From positions 1 through 64,000 of the forward strand of contig JAQUAG010000001.1 of the NCBI GenBank assembly GCA_028687375.1: 64,000 bases of DNA. Direction: 5' to 3'. The position numbers and the translations under genes are program-made. The stretch is from Arcobacteraceae bacterium. Lineage in GTDB: Bacteria; Campylobacterota; Campylobacteria; Campylobacterales; Arcobacteraceae. Shown here in pieces: positions 36,070 to 45,364 of the stretch (positions within the stretch are counted from its first letter, which is position 1; every line of letters starts with the position of its first letter). The notes under the pieces are model-generated. The model did no database searches, had not been told where the DNA came from, and saw only the letters and a list, made by a program, of their open reading frames with translations.

Positions 36070-36486
36070 ATGTCAATATGTTTTTTATCTTTAGAAACAA
36101 GTAAAATATTTAATAAATTAATCTTAAATTGCTTAGAAAATAATGGTTTTGATGGGTTGAGTGAAGCTTTAATCGTTTTATTTCCATACATCGATGCAAA
36201 TGATAAGATTACCGTATCACAACTATCGAAACAAGTGGGATATACTCGTCAAGCTATCCACAAAAGTATAAAAAAGCTTGAAGAGTTCGGATATATTACA
36301 TTGGTTTTAGAAAATCAAAAAGAGAAATTTATCCACTTTACACCCAAAGGTGAAAAATTGATGTTGATCGCAAATGAGTTTATTTTGGAGATTGAAAATA
36401 ATTTAGAAAAACTTATTGGTTCAAAAGAGTTAGCAAATCATATAAAAAATCAAATGGCAATTTACAAATATTTACAAGAAAAATAA
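36070..36486 (+). CDS. MarR-family regulator
   Basis: This is a 138-residue winged-helix regulator with the DNA-recognition helix in VSQLSKQVGYTRQAIHKSIKKL (two adjoining stretches) and the wing FIHFTPKGEKL. An alternative ATG six codons upstream (36052) lies in frame; the one used has AGG seven bases before it. It is divergent from the YdhR gene and probably represses it in response to a phenolic or electrophilic ligand, as many MarR proteins do. The ligand is unknown. Confidence 0.85.
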   Translation: MSICFLSLETSKIFNKLILNCLENNGFDGLSEALIVLFPYIDANDKITVSQLSKQVGYTRQAIHKSIKKLEEFGYITLVLENQKEKFIHFTPKGEKLMLIANEFILEIENNLEKLIGSKELANHIKNQMAIYKYLQEK

Positions 36487-36598
36487 ACTTCCTCCTATTG
36501 TATCAACACAATGTAATCAAGAAAGAGTAAACACTTTTAAATAAATTCAATTATAAGAATATGTTGTATAATTTGGCATCAAAATTTAGGGGTACTTT

Positions 36599-38062
36599 AT
36601 GAATAAAATTCGCCAATTTATAATTGTCTTTCTTTTTATCACTTTTTTTAGTGGTTGTGGTATCCCAGCTATTCATCAAGCAATTGCAACCAAAAACAAT
36701 CAACAACTTGAAACCCTTGTCAAAAATGGTGAAGATATTGAAGAAAACTATAATGAATATTTACCTTGGACACCTCTTATGTATGCCATCCAAACAGGAA
36801 ATGTAGAAGCTGCAAAACTACTTATTAACCATGGAGCAGATGTAAAAAAAGAGTACTTAGGCTCAAATTCCCTATTTTTAGCTGCAAATCTTGGAAATGA
36901 AGAGTTAATCAAACTCATCCTTGATAAAGGATTAGATATCAACTCAAAAAATAATCTAGGTGAGACGATTCTTTTTCCAGTTACTCGTACTGGAAAACTT
37001 CCTGTTGTTAAATATTTGTTAGATAATGGTGCTGATGTTCATATTTTAAGTGATGGAAAAACCACTGTTTTATTTTCAGCAGCTACAAGTGGAAATGTGG
37101 AACTTATCGATTTATATATTAAAAAAGGGCTAAGTATCAATGATGCAACTCAATCTGGCATCACTCCTATTTTTAATGCCGTGGCATTTGCTCGCCTTGA
37201 TGCCTTGAAATTTCTCATAAAGAATGGGGCAAATCCCAATCAAAAAACAACTGAAAATAAAACACCACTTTATAACGTAACAATTACAATCAAAACAAAA
37301 TTAGATGCGATAAAATTGTGGTCAGCGTATCCAACATTACAAGAATTTATTAAAACAGAACGAAAAAATATTGACAACTTAATTGAGTGTTGGAAAGTTC
37401 TCATTGATGCAAAAGTAGATCCAGATAGTGTTGATATTTATAATAAAAAAGCATTGGATTATTTAAGTGAGTATCCAGAGTATTATAATATTTTGGCGAA
37501 ATATGCACAAAATAAAAGCAAAGTAATCGTGGAAGAGAAAACAAATAATGAGATTCAAGCAAAAGTAAATAGTTTGCTTGAAAAAGAAGATTTTGAAGGG
37601 TTAAAACTACTAACAGAACAAAATCCAAACTCTGTAAATTATATCCAAAATGATGAACTTCGACTTATGCTTACTGGTCCAAAAGGGATGAAAGTTGGGG
37701 ATATCAAAAAACTTCTTAATAATGGAAAAAGTGATACGATAGTAGTTTCACTCATAAAAAGGGTACAGACTCCATATAAAGAATATACGATTGATGAGAT
37801 TGATATCCTTTCTAAAATGGGACTTAGCGATAGAGTAATAGCTGCTATGATAGATGTTACTACTGAACTTTTAAAAGATGATAAAAAGAAAAAAGAACAA
37901 GAAAAATATCTTACAGAGCAAAAAAAGATATCAGAGCAAAAAACTGAAACAAAAGTTATTTACCAAAACAATGGTGTACAAGAGAGTAATCCTGTAGTTG
38001 ATACTCTGAAAAATGAAGCAACAAAACAAATCGGTAAAATGATATTTGATAGATTATTTTAA
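36599..38062 (+). CDS. Ankyrin-repeat lipoprotein
   Basis: This 487-residue protein has a signal peptide with lipobox FFSGC, so it is lipidated and exported. Residues ~53-220 hold about five ankyrin repeats (TPLMYAIQTGNVEAAKLLINHGADV and similar). The second half is helical, with a Lys/Glu-rich coiled coil near 430-460. Ankyrin lipoproteins occur in several Gram-negative bacteria, sometimes as protectants or in protein contact, but no role is clear here. It is convergent with the TIGR03915-like gene with a gap of only three bases. Confidence 0.82.
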   Translation: MNKIRQFIIVFLFITFFSGCGIPAIHQAIATKNNQQLETLVKNGEDIEENYNEYLPWTPLMYAIQTGNVEAAKLLINHGADVKKEYLGSNSLFLAANLGNEELIKLILDKGLDINSKNNLGETILFPVTRTGKLPVVKYLLDNGADVHILSDGKTTVLFSAATSGNVELIDLYIKKGLSINDATQSGITPIFNAVAFARLDALKFLIKNGANPNQKTTENKTPLYNVTITIKTKLDAIKLWSAYPTLQEFIKTERKNIDNLIECWKVLIDAKVDPDSVDIYNKKALDYLSEYPEYYNILAKYAQNKSKVIVEEKTNNEIQAKVNSLLEKEDFEGLKLLTEQNPNSVNYIQNDELRLMLTGPKGMKVGDIKKLLNNGKSDTIVVSLIKRVQTPYKEYTIDEIDILSKMGLSDRVIAAMIDVTTELLKDDKKKKEQEKYLTEQKKISEQKTETKVIYQNNGVQESNPVVDTLKNEATKQIGKMIFDRLF

Positions 38063-38065
38063 TCT

Positions 38066-38797
38066 CTAGTTGCTAAACTCAGTCATAAATGTACGGTAAA
38101 GTAACGGTACCATTTGTCTTTGGAGCTTTTTGTTTGTTCGTGACTCGATTGAAACACTAGCAAAAAAAGTTTTCCAAAGATTTGAAAACTTCTCTTCATT
38201 GACACTCATCGTTGGTTCATCAAAAGTGGCTACCTCTTGCACTCCTATCAAACTCTCATTTTTGATAAAAGCTAGTTTACGGCTTATGTCGTGGATGATG
38301 TAGTTTTGGTTGTTAAATCTCTCAAGAAAATGAATCCCAAGATGATAAACAATATTAAACTTTGTCTCTATCTTCCCATACAGCATCCCATCATCAAGCT
38401 CAATAAATCGTATAAATCCAGTCATTTTATGGTTATATCTAAAAAGTTCTTTTTGTAAATTCTGAATATTAAAAATAAAAGGATGATTGATATTTTCTAA
38501 CTCTTTTTGGCTCCTAAATCCTAAAATAATAAAGTGCAATAGATCAAGTTCAAACTCCACACTATCACACATAAAAATATTAAATATTGTTTCAAAATTG
38601 TTCTTCGTAAACTTTTTGTTGAGTGCTTCCAAAACTTTCAAACTCTTCTCCTCTTGATACTCAACAACTAAAATATCATCAAGGATAAGTGTATTTGGAA
38701 CCTCTCGTAAAATCTTTGAAGTGGTAATTTTTCGATAGTAAACATCATACACTAAAGTTAAAAATCCCTCAAAACTCCCATCATAGACAACTAACAT
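38066..38797 (-). CDS. TIGR03915-type putative DNA-metabolism protein
   Basis: This 243-residue protein starts MLVVYDGSFEGFLTLVYDVYY, the typical opening of the TIGR03915 (DUF4130) family, and ends in the characteristic RQMVPLLYRTFMTEF. The family is known to be encoded beside a radical-SAM partner (TIGR03916) and is fused or linked to uracil-DNA-glycosylase-like domains in other lineages; no such domain is fused here. The next gene upstream is that radical-SAM partner, one base away. A DNA repair or modification role is inferred from family and neighbour. Confidence 0.85.
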   Translation of the reverse strand: MLVVYDGSFEGFLTLVYDVYYRKITTSKILREVPNTLILDDILVVEYQEEKSLKVLEALNKKFTKNNFETIFNIFMCDSVEFELDLLHFIILGFRSQKELENINHPFIFNIQNLQKELFRYNHKMTGFIRFIELDDGMLYGKIETKFNIVYHLGIHFLERFNNQNYIIHDISRKLAFIKNESLIGVQEVATFDEPTMSVNEEKFSNLWKTFFASVSIESRTNKKLQRQMVPLLYRTFMTEFSN

Positions 38798-38798
38798 T

Positions 38799-40037
38799 TT
38801 AAAACTCCCCAGTTATCACACTATAGTCAAAATCAAAAAGATTGGGTGCTTTAATTATCTTTGGAGGATTAAGTGCTAGTTTTATCTTATCGCTATACAT
38901 CGGAACCTCTTTTTGGTACACTCCATTGCAAGTGATAAAATATTTTGCATTTTTTACTGAAATTTTAAGCTGTTTGAGACTATCAAAAGTGAGCTTCTTA
39001 AACCGTCTTGCATTGATAATTTTCATTGCCCCCTTTGTTCCAATTCCAGGAATTCGTATCAATTCCTCTTTCGTAGCTTTGTTTATCTCCATCGGAAAAA
39101 GATGGAGATTATTCAAAGCCCAAAACATTTTTGGGTCAAGCTCCTCATCCAAATTTGGATTATCAACATTAACTATCTCATCAGCTTTAAAATCATAAAA
39201 TCGAAGTAACCAATCAGCTTGATAAAGTCTATGTTCCCTTAAAAGTGGTGGTTTTGAAGTGGCAAGGGCTGGAAGGTTTTTGTCATTATTCACTGGAATA
39301 TAAGCACTATAATATACCCGTTTCAGAAGTGCTTTATCGTACAAAGCGGAGCTTAGTTTTAAAATATCTCTATCACTTTCAGGAGTTGCTCCAACGATAA
39401 GTTGGGTACTCATCCCTATTGGTTTATTCGTACGCTCCATACTAAAATCTCGTGCAAGTTTGAGTGGTTGCAACACTTTTTCTTTTGTTTTATTTGGGGC
39501 TAGGAGTTTGAGACTTGCATCACTTGGAAGCTCGATATTTGAACTCACTCGACTTGCAAGTTTCACGACTTCTTCAATAAGTTTAGCATCACTCCCTGGG
39601 ATAAGTTTCACATGGATGTAGCCATTAAATTTATACTCATGCCGTAAAATCCGAAGAGTTCTCAAGATAAGTTGCATCGTATGGTCTTCACTCTCAATGA
39701 TTCCACTACTTAAAAAAAGCCCCTCTATATAGTTTCTTTTGTAAAAATTTATCGTGATGTCAGCAAGTTCCCTTGGAGCAAAAGCAGTTCGTGGAATATC
39801 ATTTGAAACTCGATTGATACAATACGCACAATCATAAATACAAAAATTTGTAAGCAAAACTTTGAGCAACGATACACACCGTCCATCACTTGTAAATGTG
39901 TGACAAATCCCACTACTAGCAGTAGCTCCAAGCTCCCCCGTTTTGTAATTATTTTCACTTCCACTTGAACTACAACTCACATCGTATTTGGCACTATCAC
40001 TTAAAATCTGCATCTTTTGGAAAATATTTTTTTTCAT
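38799..40037 (-). CDS. TIGR03916-type radical SAM protein (putative DNA repair/modification)
   Basis: This is a 412-residue radical SAM enzyme. The 4Fe-4S site is C66-X3-C70-X2-C73 (NFCIYDCAYCINR). Early cysteines (SCSSSGS) are also conserved in the family. A helix-hairpin-helix lies near the C-terminus (LIRIPGIGTKGAMKII), which points to DNA binding. It is the partner of the TIGR03915 protein encoded one base later. The reaction is unknown to me. Confidence 0.88.
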   Translation of the reverse strand: MKKNIFQKMQILSDSAKYDVSCSSSGSENNYKTGELGATASSGICHTFTSDGRCVSLLKVLLTNFCIYDCAYCINRVSNDIPRTAFAPRELADITINFYKRNYIEGLFLSSGIIESEDHTMQLILRTLRILRHEYKFNGYIHVKLIPGSDAKLIEEVVKLASRVSSNIELPSDASLKLLAPNKTKEKVLQPLKLARDFSMERTNKPIGMSTQLIVGATPESDRDILKLSSALYDKALLKRVYYSAYIPVNNDKNLPALATSKPPLLREHRLYQADWLLRFYDFKADEIVNVDNPNLDEELDPKMFWALNNLHLFPMEINKATKEELIRIPGIGTKGAMKIINARRFKKLTFDSLKQLKISVKNAKYFITCNGVYQKEVPMYSDKIKLALNPPKIIKAPNLFDFDYSVITGEF

Positions 40038-40202
40038 TTGTTTATAAATTTATTCACTTCTATTTTTTGAGTATCATAGCAAAAGTAAATATTTTTATTG
40101 AAAAGTATTGCAAATTGATATACTTTTGTGTTTAATTTCTTTGTTGTCTATTGTAATCACTTAGATTTAAAAAAATCATCAAACAAAAAAATCTTAAGAA
40201 GT

Positions 40203-42920
40203 TTATAAAAGCTCTGGTTCTGCCTTTCCGTAGTACCAACCTTGTGCATAGTCAACCCCTAAAGATTTTACGAGTGCATCAACTTCTTTTGAACTTACAA
40301 ACTCAGCTATCGTTTTCATATTTGATTTTTGTGCAAAATTTACCAAAGATTTTACCACTTCAACAGCTCTATCATCTTCTAAAATATATTTTATAATTGA
40401 CCCATCTATCTTTACATAATCTGCTTTTAGTGAAATAAGATAACTATAATTAGAATATCCACTTCCAAAATCATCTATTGCAATTTTTACCCCAACAGCT
40501 TTAAATTTATTGATAATCTTAGTGATAGAGTCATTATCTTCTATCTCTTCTGATTCCACTATCTCAAGGACAAGTCGTTTAAATACACCTTTTTGTTCAG
40601 CATAATCATAAACAAACTGCATCAACTTCTCATTCATCAAATCTTCTATACTAAAATTAATCGAAAATTCTTCCAAACAATTTGCAAACTTATCGATTGA
40701 TTTAGCAACTATTTTATAGGTTAATTCTGGATATAACTTTGTTTTTTTAGCAACTGGCAAATAATTATCAGGAAATACCACTTGCCCATCTTCTAAAAGT
40801 CTCATAAGACACTCATATTTTTCTATTTTCCCTGTATGATAGTTATATATTGGTTGATAATATGGGACTATTTTATCCTCTTCAAGAGCTAGATGAAGCT
40901 TTTTAACCCATAAAATATTTTGTTTGTACTCTTGGATATTATTCATAGAATCTTCATACACTTTTATTCTAATTTTTTTATTTTTAGCTTCACTTAATGC
41001 CATATCTGCATATGTAAATAAATTCTCATTATCCAATGCTATACCAGCAGTGTAGGTGAGTATAAAGCTATGTTCATCTACGATATATGGTTCTTTACCT
41101 ATCGTATCCATAAAAGTAGCCACTTTACCAAGTACCGTTTGTACCTCATCTTTTAAGGTATAAAAAGCAAAAACATCTGCCTGAACTCTATACAAACTAT
41201 ATTTATCATCAGCAATAAAATTAAACAATCTAGCCCCAAGTTCTTTTATAATAGCATCACCAGTAATATGTCCTCTAATATCATTCACCTCTTTAAATCT
41301 ATCAATATTTATAAGGACTAAGACCCCATTTTTATCGTGATTTAAAGCATCTATTAAACTTACTCTATTCCCAAGTCCAGTAAGAGGGTCCGTACTAAAA
41401 ATACTTTTAAGTTTCGTTCTTTTTTCTATCAATTCAGTAACATCATAACCAGATGATATGTACTCTATAATATTTCCATTACTATCTTTTATTGGTACAA
41501 TCGTTGTACTGTTATAGTAACTTTCTCCATTTTTCTTTTTATTTTTAATTAAACCTTTCCAAATATGCCCTTTTGAAATTCTTTTCCAAAGTTTTTGAAA
41601 TTGTGTTTTTGGTGTTTGTGGATGTCTTACAATATTGTGATTAGCTCCTATTACTTCCTCTTGTGTATAACCACTGACTTTTGTGAAATTATTATTTACA
41701 TATGTCAATATTCCATCTATATCTGTTTTTGATACGACCGAACTTGAATCTAAAATAAGTTTATATTGCTCTAGCATATTCATATGCTCTTTTTGTGATT
41801 GTTCAATTTTTTTAATTCGTCTAGAGATAAATAATGCCGAGAGTAAACTAAGAATTATCAAAATACTTAATATAAAAAATATCTTTTGTAGATTGTCATA
41901 GAGTGATTGTTTTAGTAGTCTCTCCTCTTCTGCATGTATTTTTTTTAATTCAGTTAAATAAAATCCTGAACCAATAATCATATTCCACTCTTTGATAAGA
42001 TGAACATAAGATATCTTTTCATCTATTATTTTAGTGTCAGGAAGTTCCCACATATAGCTTATGAACCCCTCTTTTTTTTCTAAAACAAGTTTACTAATAT
42101 TTTGAAATAGATACTGCCCATCATGTGTTTTAAAATCTTTTAAATTAGCTCCAATCAATTCTTTTGATGGATGCATGAACATTGTATAATCTAAATCATT
42201 GATCCAAAAATAACCATAATTTTGTTCTCCAAATCGCTCGTGTTCAAGTTCTTTAAAAATCATTTTTTGCACTTTTTTTTCAAATTCATTTTTATAGATT
42301 CCAGCAGCAATATAGATATTTAAGTGTTCTAATTTTTTTGCATATACATATTTTTGGTATAGTTCATTGGTGTTTGTATGAGGTTTTAGCCAATGATAAC
42401 TACCAAAATTTTCATTCTTTTTCAAAGTATTTTTTATAAAATCTTCAAGTTCTTTATCATTTTGCAATAAATTTAAAATATTTTTATTGACAAATGAACT
42501 ATTACTACCATGATAGAGGATAATCCCATCACTATCAAAGATATAAAAGTAACCACTTTCATTGTCCCATTTGAGTAAATCTAACTCATTTTTGTATTTT
42601 GCTAAGAGTTGTTTTTTTGTAAGTGAATGATTGACTGGATTTGTAAACATAGCGTTTACAAAGTCCACCTTTTCTTCAAGATCATCTCTTATTGAATTAT
42701 AAGAGATAGTATTTAGAGTATCAATTCTTTTGATTATTCTTGTTATCTCATTTTTAACAAGTTCTTTATTCCTTTTTATGTAGGTTTCTTCTTGTTGTTT
42801 TACTCTTGTTTCATAAGAATTATTTGTGATGATTACCGTAAATATACCAATGACCAAAGTAAATACAATGGCTGTAACTACGATGTTTAAGAAACTAATT
42901 TTAGATAATGACCATTTCAT
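40203..42920 (-). CDS. Cache-PAS-GGDEF-EAL signalling protein
   Basis: This 905-residue inner-membrane protein has helices at about 10-30 and 347-370 around a large periplasmic double-Cache sensor, then a PAS domain (~385-500), a GGDEF domain (~505-655) and an EAL domain (~665-905). The GGDEF site is degenerate (YRVQADVFAF), so it is probably not a cyclase. The EAL domain keeps ECLMRL, the DDFGSGYSNYSYL block and a Lys in VKIDGS, so it probably hydrolyses c-di-GMP. The Cache region suggests an external small-molecule ligand. Confidence 0.9.
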   Translation of the reverse strand: MKWSLSKISFLNIVVTAIVFTLVIGIFTVIITNNSYETRVKQQEETYIKRNKELVKNEITRIIKRIDTLNTISYNSIRDDLEEKVDFVNAMFTNPVNHSLTKKQLLAKYKNELDLLKWDNESGYFYIFDSDGIILYHGSNSSFVNKNILNLLQNDKELEDFIKNTLKKNENFGSYHWLKPHTNTNELYQKYVYAKKLEHLNIYIAAGIYKNEFEKKVQKMIFKELEHERFGEQNYGYFWINDLDYTMFMHPSKELIGANLKDFKTHDGQYLFQNISKLVLEKKEGFISYMWELPDTKIIDEKISYVHLIKEWNMIIGSGFYLTELKKIHAEEERLLKQSLYDNLQKIFFILSILIILSLLSALFISRRIKKIEQSQKEHMNMLEQYKLILDSSSVVSKTDIDGILTYVNNNFTKVSGYTQEEVIGANHNIVRHPQTPKTQFQKLWKRISKGHIWKGLIKNKKKNGESYYNSTTIVPIKDSNGNIIEYISSGYDVTELIEKRTKLKSIFSTDPLTGLGNRVSLIDALNHDKNGVLVLINIDRFKEVNDIRGHITGDAIIKELGARLFNFIADDKYSLYRVQADVFAFYTLKDEVQTVLGKVATFMDTIGKEPYIVDEHSFILTYTAGIALDNENLFTYADMALSEAKNKKIRIKVYEDSMNNIQEYKQNILWVKKLHLALEEDKIVPYYQPIYNYHTGKIEKYECLMRLLEDGQVVFPDNYLPVAKKTKLYPELTYKIVAKSIDKFANCLEEFSINFSIEDLMNEKLMQFVYDYAEQKGVFKRLVLEIVESEEIEDNDSITKIINKFKAVGVKIAIDDFGSGYSNYSYLISLKADYVKIDGSIIKYILEDDRAVEVVKSLVNFAQKSNMKTIAEFVSSKEVDALVKSLGVDYAQGWYYGKAEPELL

Positions 42921-42965
42921 AAGTTACCTCTTCAAAAGTGATAACTTTATTGTATCTTAATTTAA

Positions 42966-43088
42966 TTATATTTTTATTATCAAGTTTTTATCTTCCTCTT
43001 TTTGAAAATAACTATTATAAAACTGTTTTGCAGTTCCAATATTATCACTTTGATACTCTATAATAAGATGTCTACGGTTTGATTCATA
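42966..43088 (-). pseudogene. Possible gene remnant between two genes
   Basis: On the minus strand an open frame of about 40 codons without a start reads NRRHLIIEYQSDNIGTAKQF and on to a stop, with a protein-like composition. It lies in the 219-bp gap between the EAL gene and the membrane protein gene. It looks like the C-terminal end of a lost gene, but the family is not recognised. The frame could be chance. Confidence 0.3.
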
Positions 43089-43139
43089 TTATCCCCTTAA
43101 ACTATTTTTTTTGCTATTTTTATTTTCTATATGCTAACT

Positions 43140-44000
43140 CTATTTATTTTGACGAGAAAACCAATTATACACACCTGTACCAATGATGAGGAGCGTTACG
43201 CCAAGTACTAAATAAAATGCATTTATTAATTTACTATAATCATCCAAAGCAATTTTAAATACAGCCATTAAAGACTCAATAGACAATGCAATAATTATAG
43301 ATGTCAAGAATTTACTAAGTGTTTTACTTTGTAAATCATTGCCATAATTGAATGTTTTAAATAACACATCGTTTTTCACAATAGTTTTCGCCAAATCATA
43401 AATGGCAAGACCGATGGTAATAGAGATAATTGAAGTAAATATTTCATGCATCATATCTTGCCCTGCATTTTGAGAAAATAGCATATGTAAAAAAATATAT
43501 CCGCCATAAAGTATTAAAAAGACAGAAACAATGCCAAGCAACAAACCACCGCCTCCCATAATGTAAGTATTAACTTTTTCAAAAACACTGTTATGTTCGA
43601 TAAGGCGAAGTTCTTCAAGAAGCTTCAGTAAATCAAAATCTACTACAAAATACTCATCATTATGTCGCTTTACTGCAGTAAGTGTAGGCAATCCTGTAAC
43701 ATGATGAAGATAAGGATTACTAATATGTACAAGTTCTTCATTAAAGCTTACCCATTTAAAATAAAATGATTTATCTGTATCTTTTCGACTTTCATCCACA
43801 TACTTTCTACCAATAGATGACGTAGATTGAACAAAAGAGCTATTTACAGAATAGACTATTTCTGCAGCTTTTTCAAAATCAAAAAAACGATGCATGTCTT
43901 TCTCATCACTAGAGATAGGAGAAAATCTTTCCATTGTGTTACGAACATAGTACTGAACACTATTTTTATTTTCTGTATAAATAATAATAACTCTTTTCAT
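43140..44000 (-). CDS. Membrane protein with PDC/Cache-like N-terminal domain
   Basis: This 286-residue protein has an N-terminal soluble part (~1-140) reminiscent of a PDC/Cache sensor fold (KYVDESRKDTDKSFYFKW, NPYLHHVTGLPTLTAV), then four transmembrane helices (about 147-170, 185-205, 230-250, 257-278). No signal peptide precedes the first domain, so it is probably cytoplasmic unless the topology is unusual. Similar proteins occur in Campylobacterota with unclear annotation. No output domain is attached. The function is unknown. Confidence 0.65.
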   Translation of the reverse strand: MKRVIIIYTENKNSVQYYVRNTMERFSPISSDEKDMHRFFDFEKAAEIVYSVNSSFVQSTSSIGRKYVDESRKDTDKSFYFKWVSFNEELVHISNPYLHHVTGLPTLTAVKRHNDEYFVVDFDLLKLLEELRLIEHNSVFEKVNTYIMGGGGLLLGIVSVFLILYGGYIFLHMLFSQNAGQDMMHEIFTSIISITIGLAIYDLAKTIVKNDVLFKTFNYGNDLQSKTLSKFLTSIIIALSIESLMAVFKIALDDYSKLINAFYLVLGVTLLIIGTGVYNWFSRQNK

Positions 44001-44087
44001 AAAAATCCTCCTATGCTTAAACTCTTATGAAAGTTATAACACTCATCAGATTAAGAGTGATATATGATAAGAACATAGTAAATATAT

Positions 44088-44648
44088 TTAAGAAATACCC
44101 TTTGATGTATCAAAACAAAGTTCATAATAATTGTTATTGTTATACGAAAACTCTTGTATCACTTCAAGCCCAATTTTTCTTGTATGCGCTTCGTAAGAAC
44201 GAGGATTTATTTTATTTATAAATGTTACAAGTATTGGATAGCGTTTTGCCATACTTTTTCTCGCAAAGTCGAAAATATTTTTAAGTACTTCTGTCCCTCT
44301 TACACTTTTATCTATACATATTGGACCATATTGGTAAGAGTTTTCGACACTTAGTTTTTGTCCCAAATATTCAAGCTCCCCAAGATGCTCTATCATAAAA
44401 GCAAACATTGGCCATTTTGACCAAAACTGCCAAGATGCTGACATCACATAAGCTACTACTTCATCATCTTGAAGTGCTATAAAAAGTCCTTGCTCTTGTT
44501 CGATAAGTTCACTAAGTTGTTCTTTTGTAAAAGGAGTTGTGACAAAACCATCTTTTTTATCTTCCTCTTTTATGCTATCAATTTGATACCTAAAGTGCAA
44601 TTCCAATACTTTTTCTATATCACTTAATTCTGCTATTTTTAGTTTCAT
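44088..44648 (-). CDS. GNAT-family N-acetyltransferase
   Basis: This 186-residue protein has GNAT features: MKLKIAELSDIEKVLELHFRYQ at the start (two adjoining stretches), ALQDDEVVAYVMSA in strand 4, and GPICIDKSVRGTEVLKNIF as the acetyl-CoA binding region, in which the P-loop is diverged (RGTEVL in place of the usual R/Q-x-x-G-x-G/A). The substrate is unknown. It lies 53 bases downstream of the amidotransferase gene on the same strand, so it may be the third gene of the Ogt-like operon. Confidence 0.78.
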   Translation of the reverse strand: MKLKIAELSDIEKVLELHFRYQIDSIKEEDKKDGFVTTPFTKEQLSELIEQEQGLFIALQDDEVVAYVMSASWQFWSKWPMFAFMIEHLGELEYLGQKLSVENSYQYGPICIDKSVRGTEVLKNIFDFARKSMAKRYPILVTFINKINPRSYEAHTRKIGLEVIQEFSYNNNNYYELCFDTSKGIS

Positions 44649-44701
44649 TGTAGTTCCTTTTTTAATAAAAATCTCCCTTTTAGTTCATAGATAGATTAAA
44701 A

Positions 44702-45364
44702 CTATTCTATCCATTTATCGAGTAATTGAAATAGTGCTAGATTTGTGTTTTGAATATGGCAAGTTCCTGCATAAATCGTATCAATATCACTAATATATGG
44801 TGAATCAAAATCAAGATAATCACCATCAGCATTTAAAAGTCCATTCATACTTTCTTTAGTAGTTTCAAAATGAAATTGTGTTGCAATAATATCTCCATTT
44901 GGTGTGGCAAACGCTTGATTTTCAAAAGCATCATTGGAAGCTATTCGTATTGTCCCTTGTGGCAAGTCAAATGTGTCGCCATGCCAATGAAATACAGTTT
45001 GAATCGGCTCCAAAGACTCAGTTAAAGGGTGTGGAAGTATCTTTATATCTCGCCATCCTGCTTCGCGTGTATGCGATGGATAAACAGATGCACCCATAGC
45101 ACTTGCGATAAGTTGTGCACCTAAACAAATACCAAAAGTTTTCCCTCCCTCATTGATGCGTTGTTGTAAAAATTCAATCTCGTTATGGATAAAATCTAAA
45201 TCATCATAAGCACTCATAGACCCACCCAATACAATCAAAAGGTCATCTGCTTCAAGTGGTTCATTTTCCCAACATCGAATAACTTTGTAAGAGATTCCTC
45301 TCATCCGTGCCCAGTCGCCTATTGCAGCTTCATTTTCAAAAGGTACATGTTGCCAAATTGTCAT
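44702..45364 (-). CDS. Class I glutamine amidotransferase, GMP-synthase-like
   Basis: This 220-residue stand-alone amidotransferase has the nucleophile Cys80 in KTFGICLGAQLI and the His165/Glu167 of a QFHFE triad motif. It lacks the synthetase half of GuaA, so it belongs to the GATase1-like group whose partner or substrate is often unknown; some members hydrolyse gamma-glutamyl compounds. The start overlaps the end of the methyltransferase gene by four bases (an ATGA-type overlap), so they are one transcript. Confidence 0.85.
   Translation of the reverse strand: MTIWQHVPFENEAAIGDWARMRGISYKVIRCWENEPLEADDLLIVLGGSMSAYDDLDFIHNEIEFLQQRINEGGKTFGICLGAQLIASAMGASVYPSHTREAGWRDIKILPHPLTESLEPIQTVFHWHGDTFDLPQGTIRIASNDAFENQAFATPNGDIIATQFHFETTKESMNGLLNADGDYLDFDSPYISDIDTIYAGTCHIQNTNLALFQLLDKWIE

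Noticed and set aside
38842-39198. Open frame of 118 codons opposite the radical SAM gene
   Set aside because: It is antisense to a clearly conserved gene whose catalytic motif and family length are intact; no independent support.
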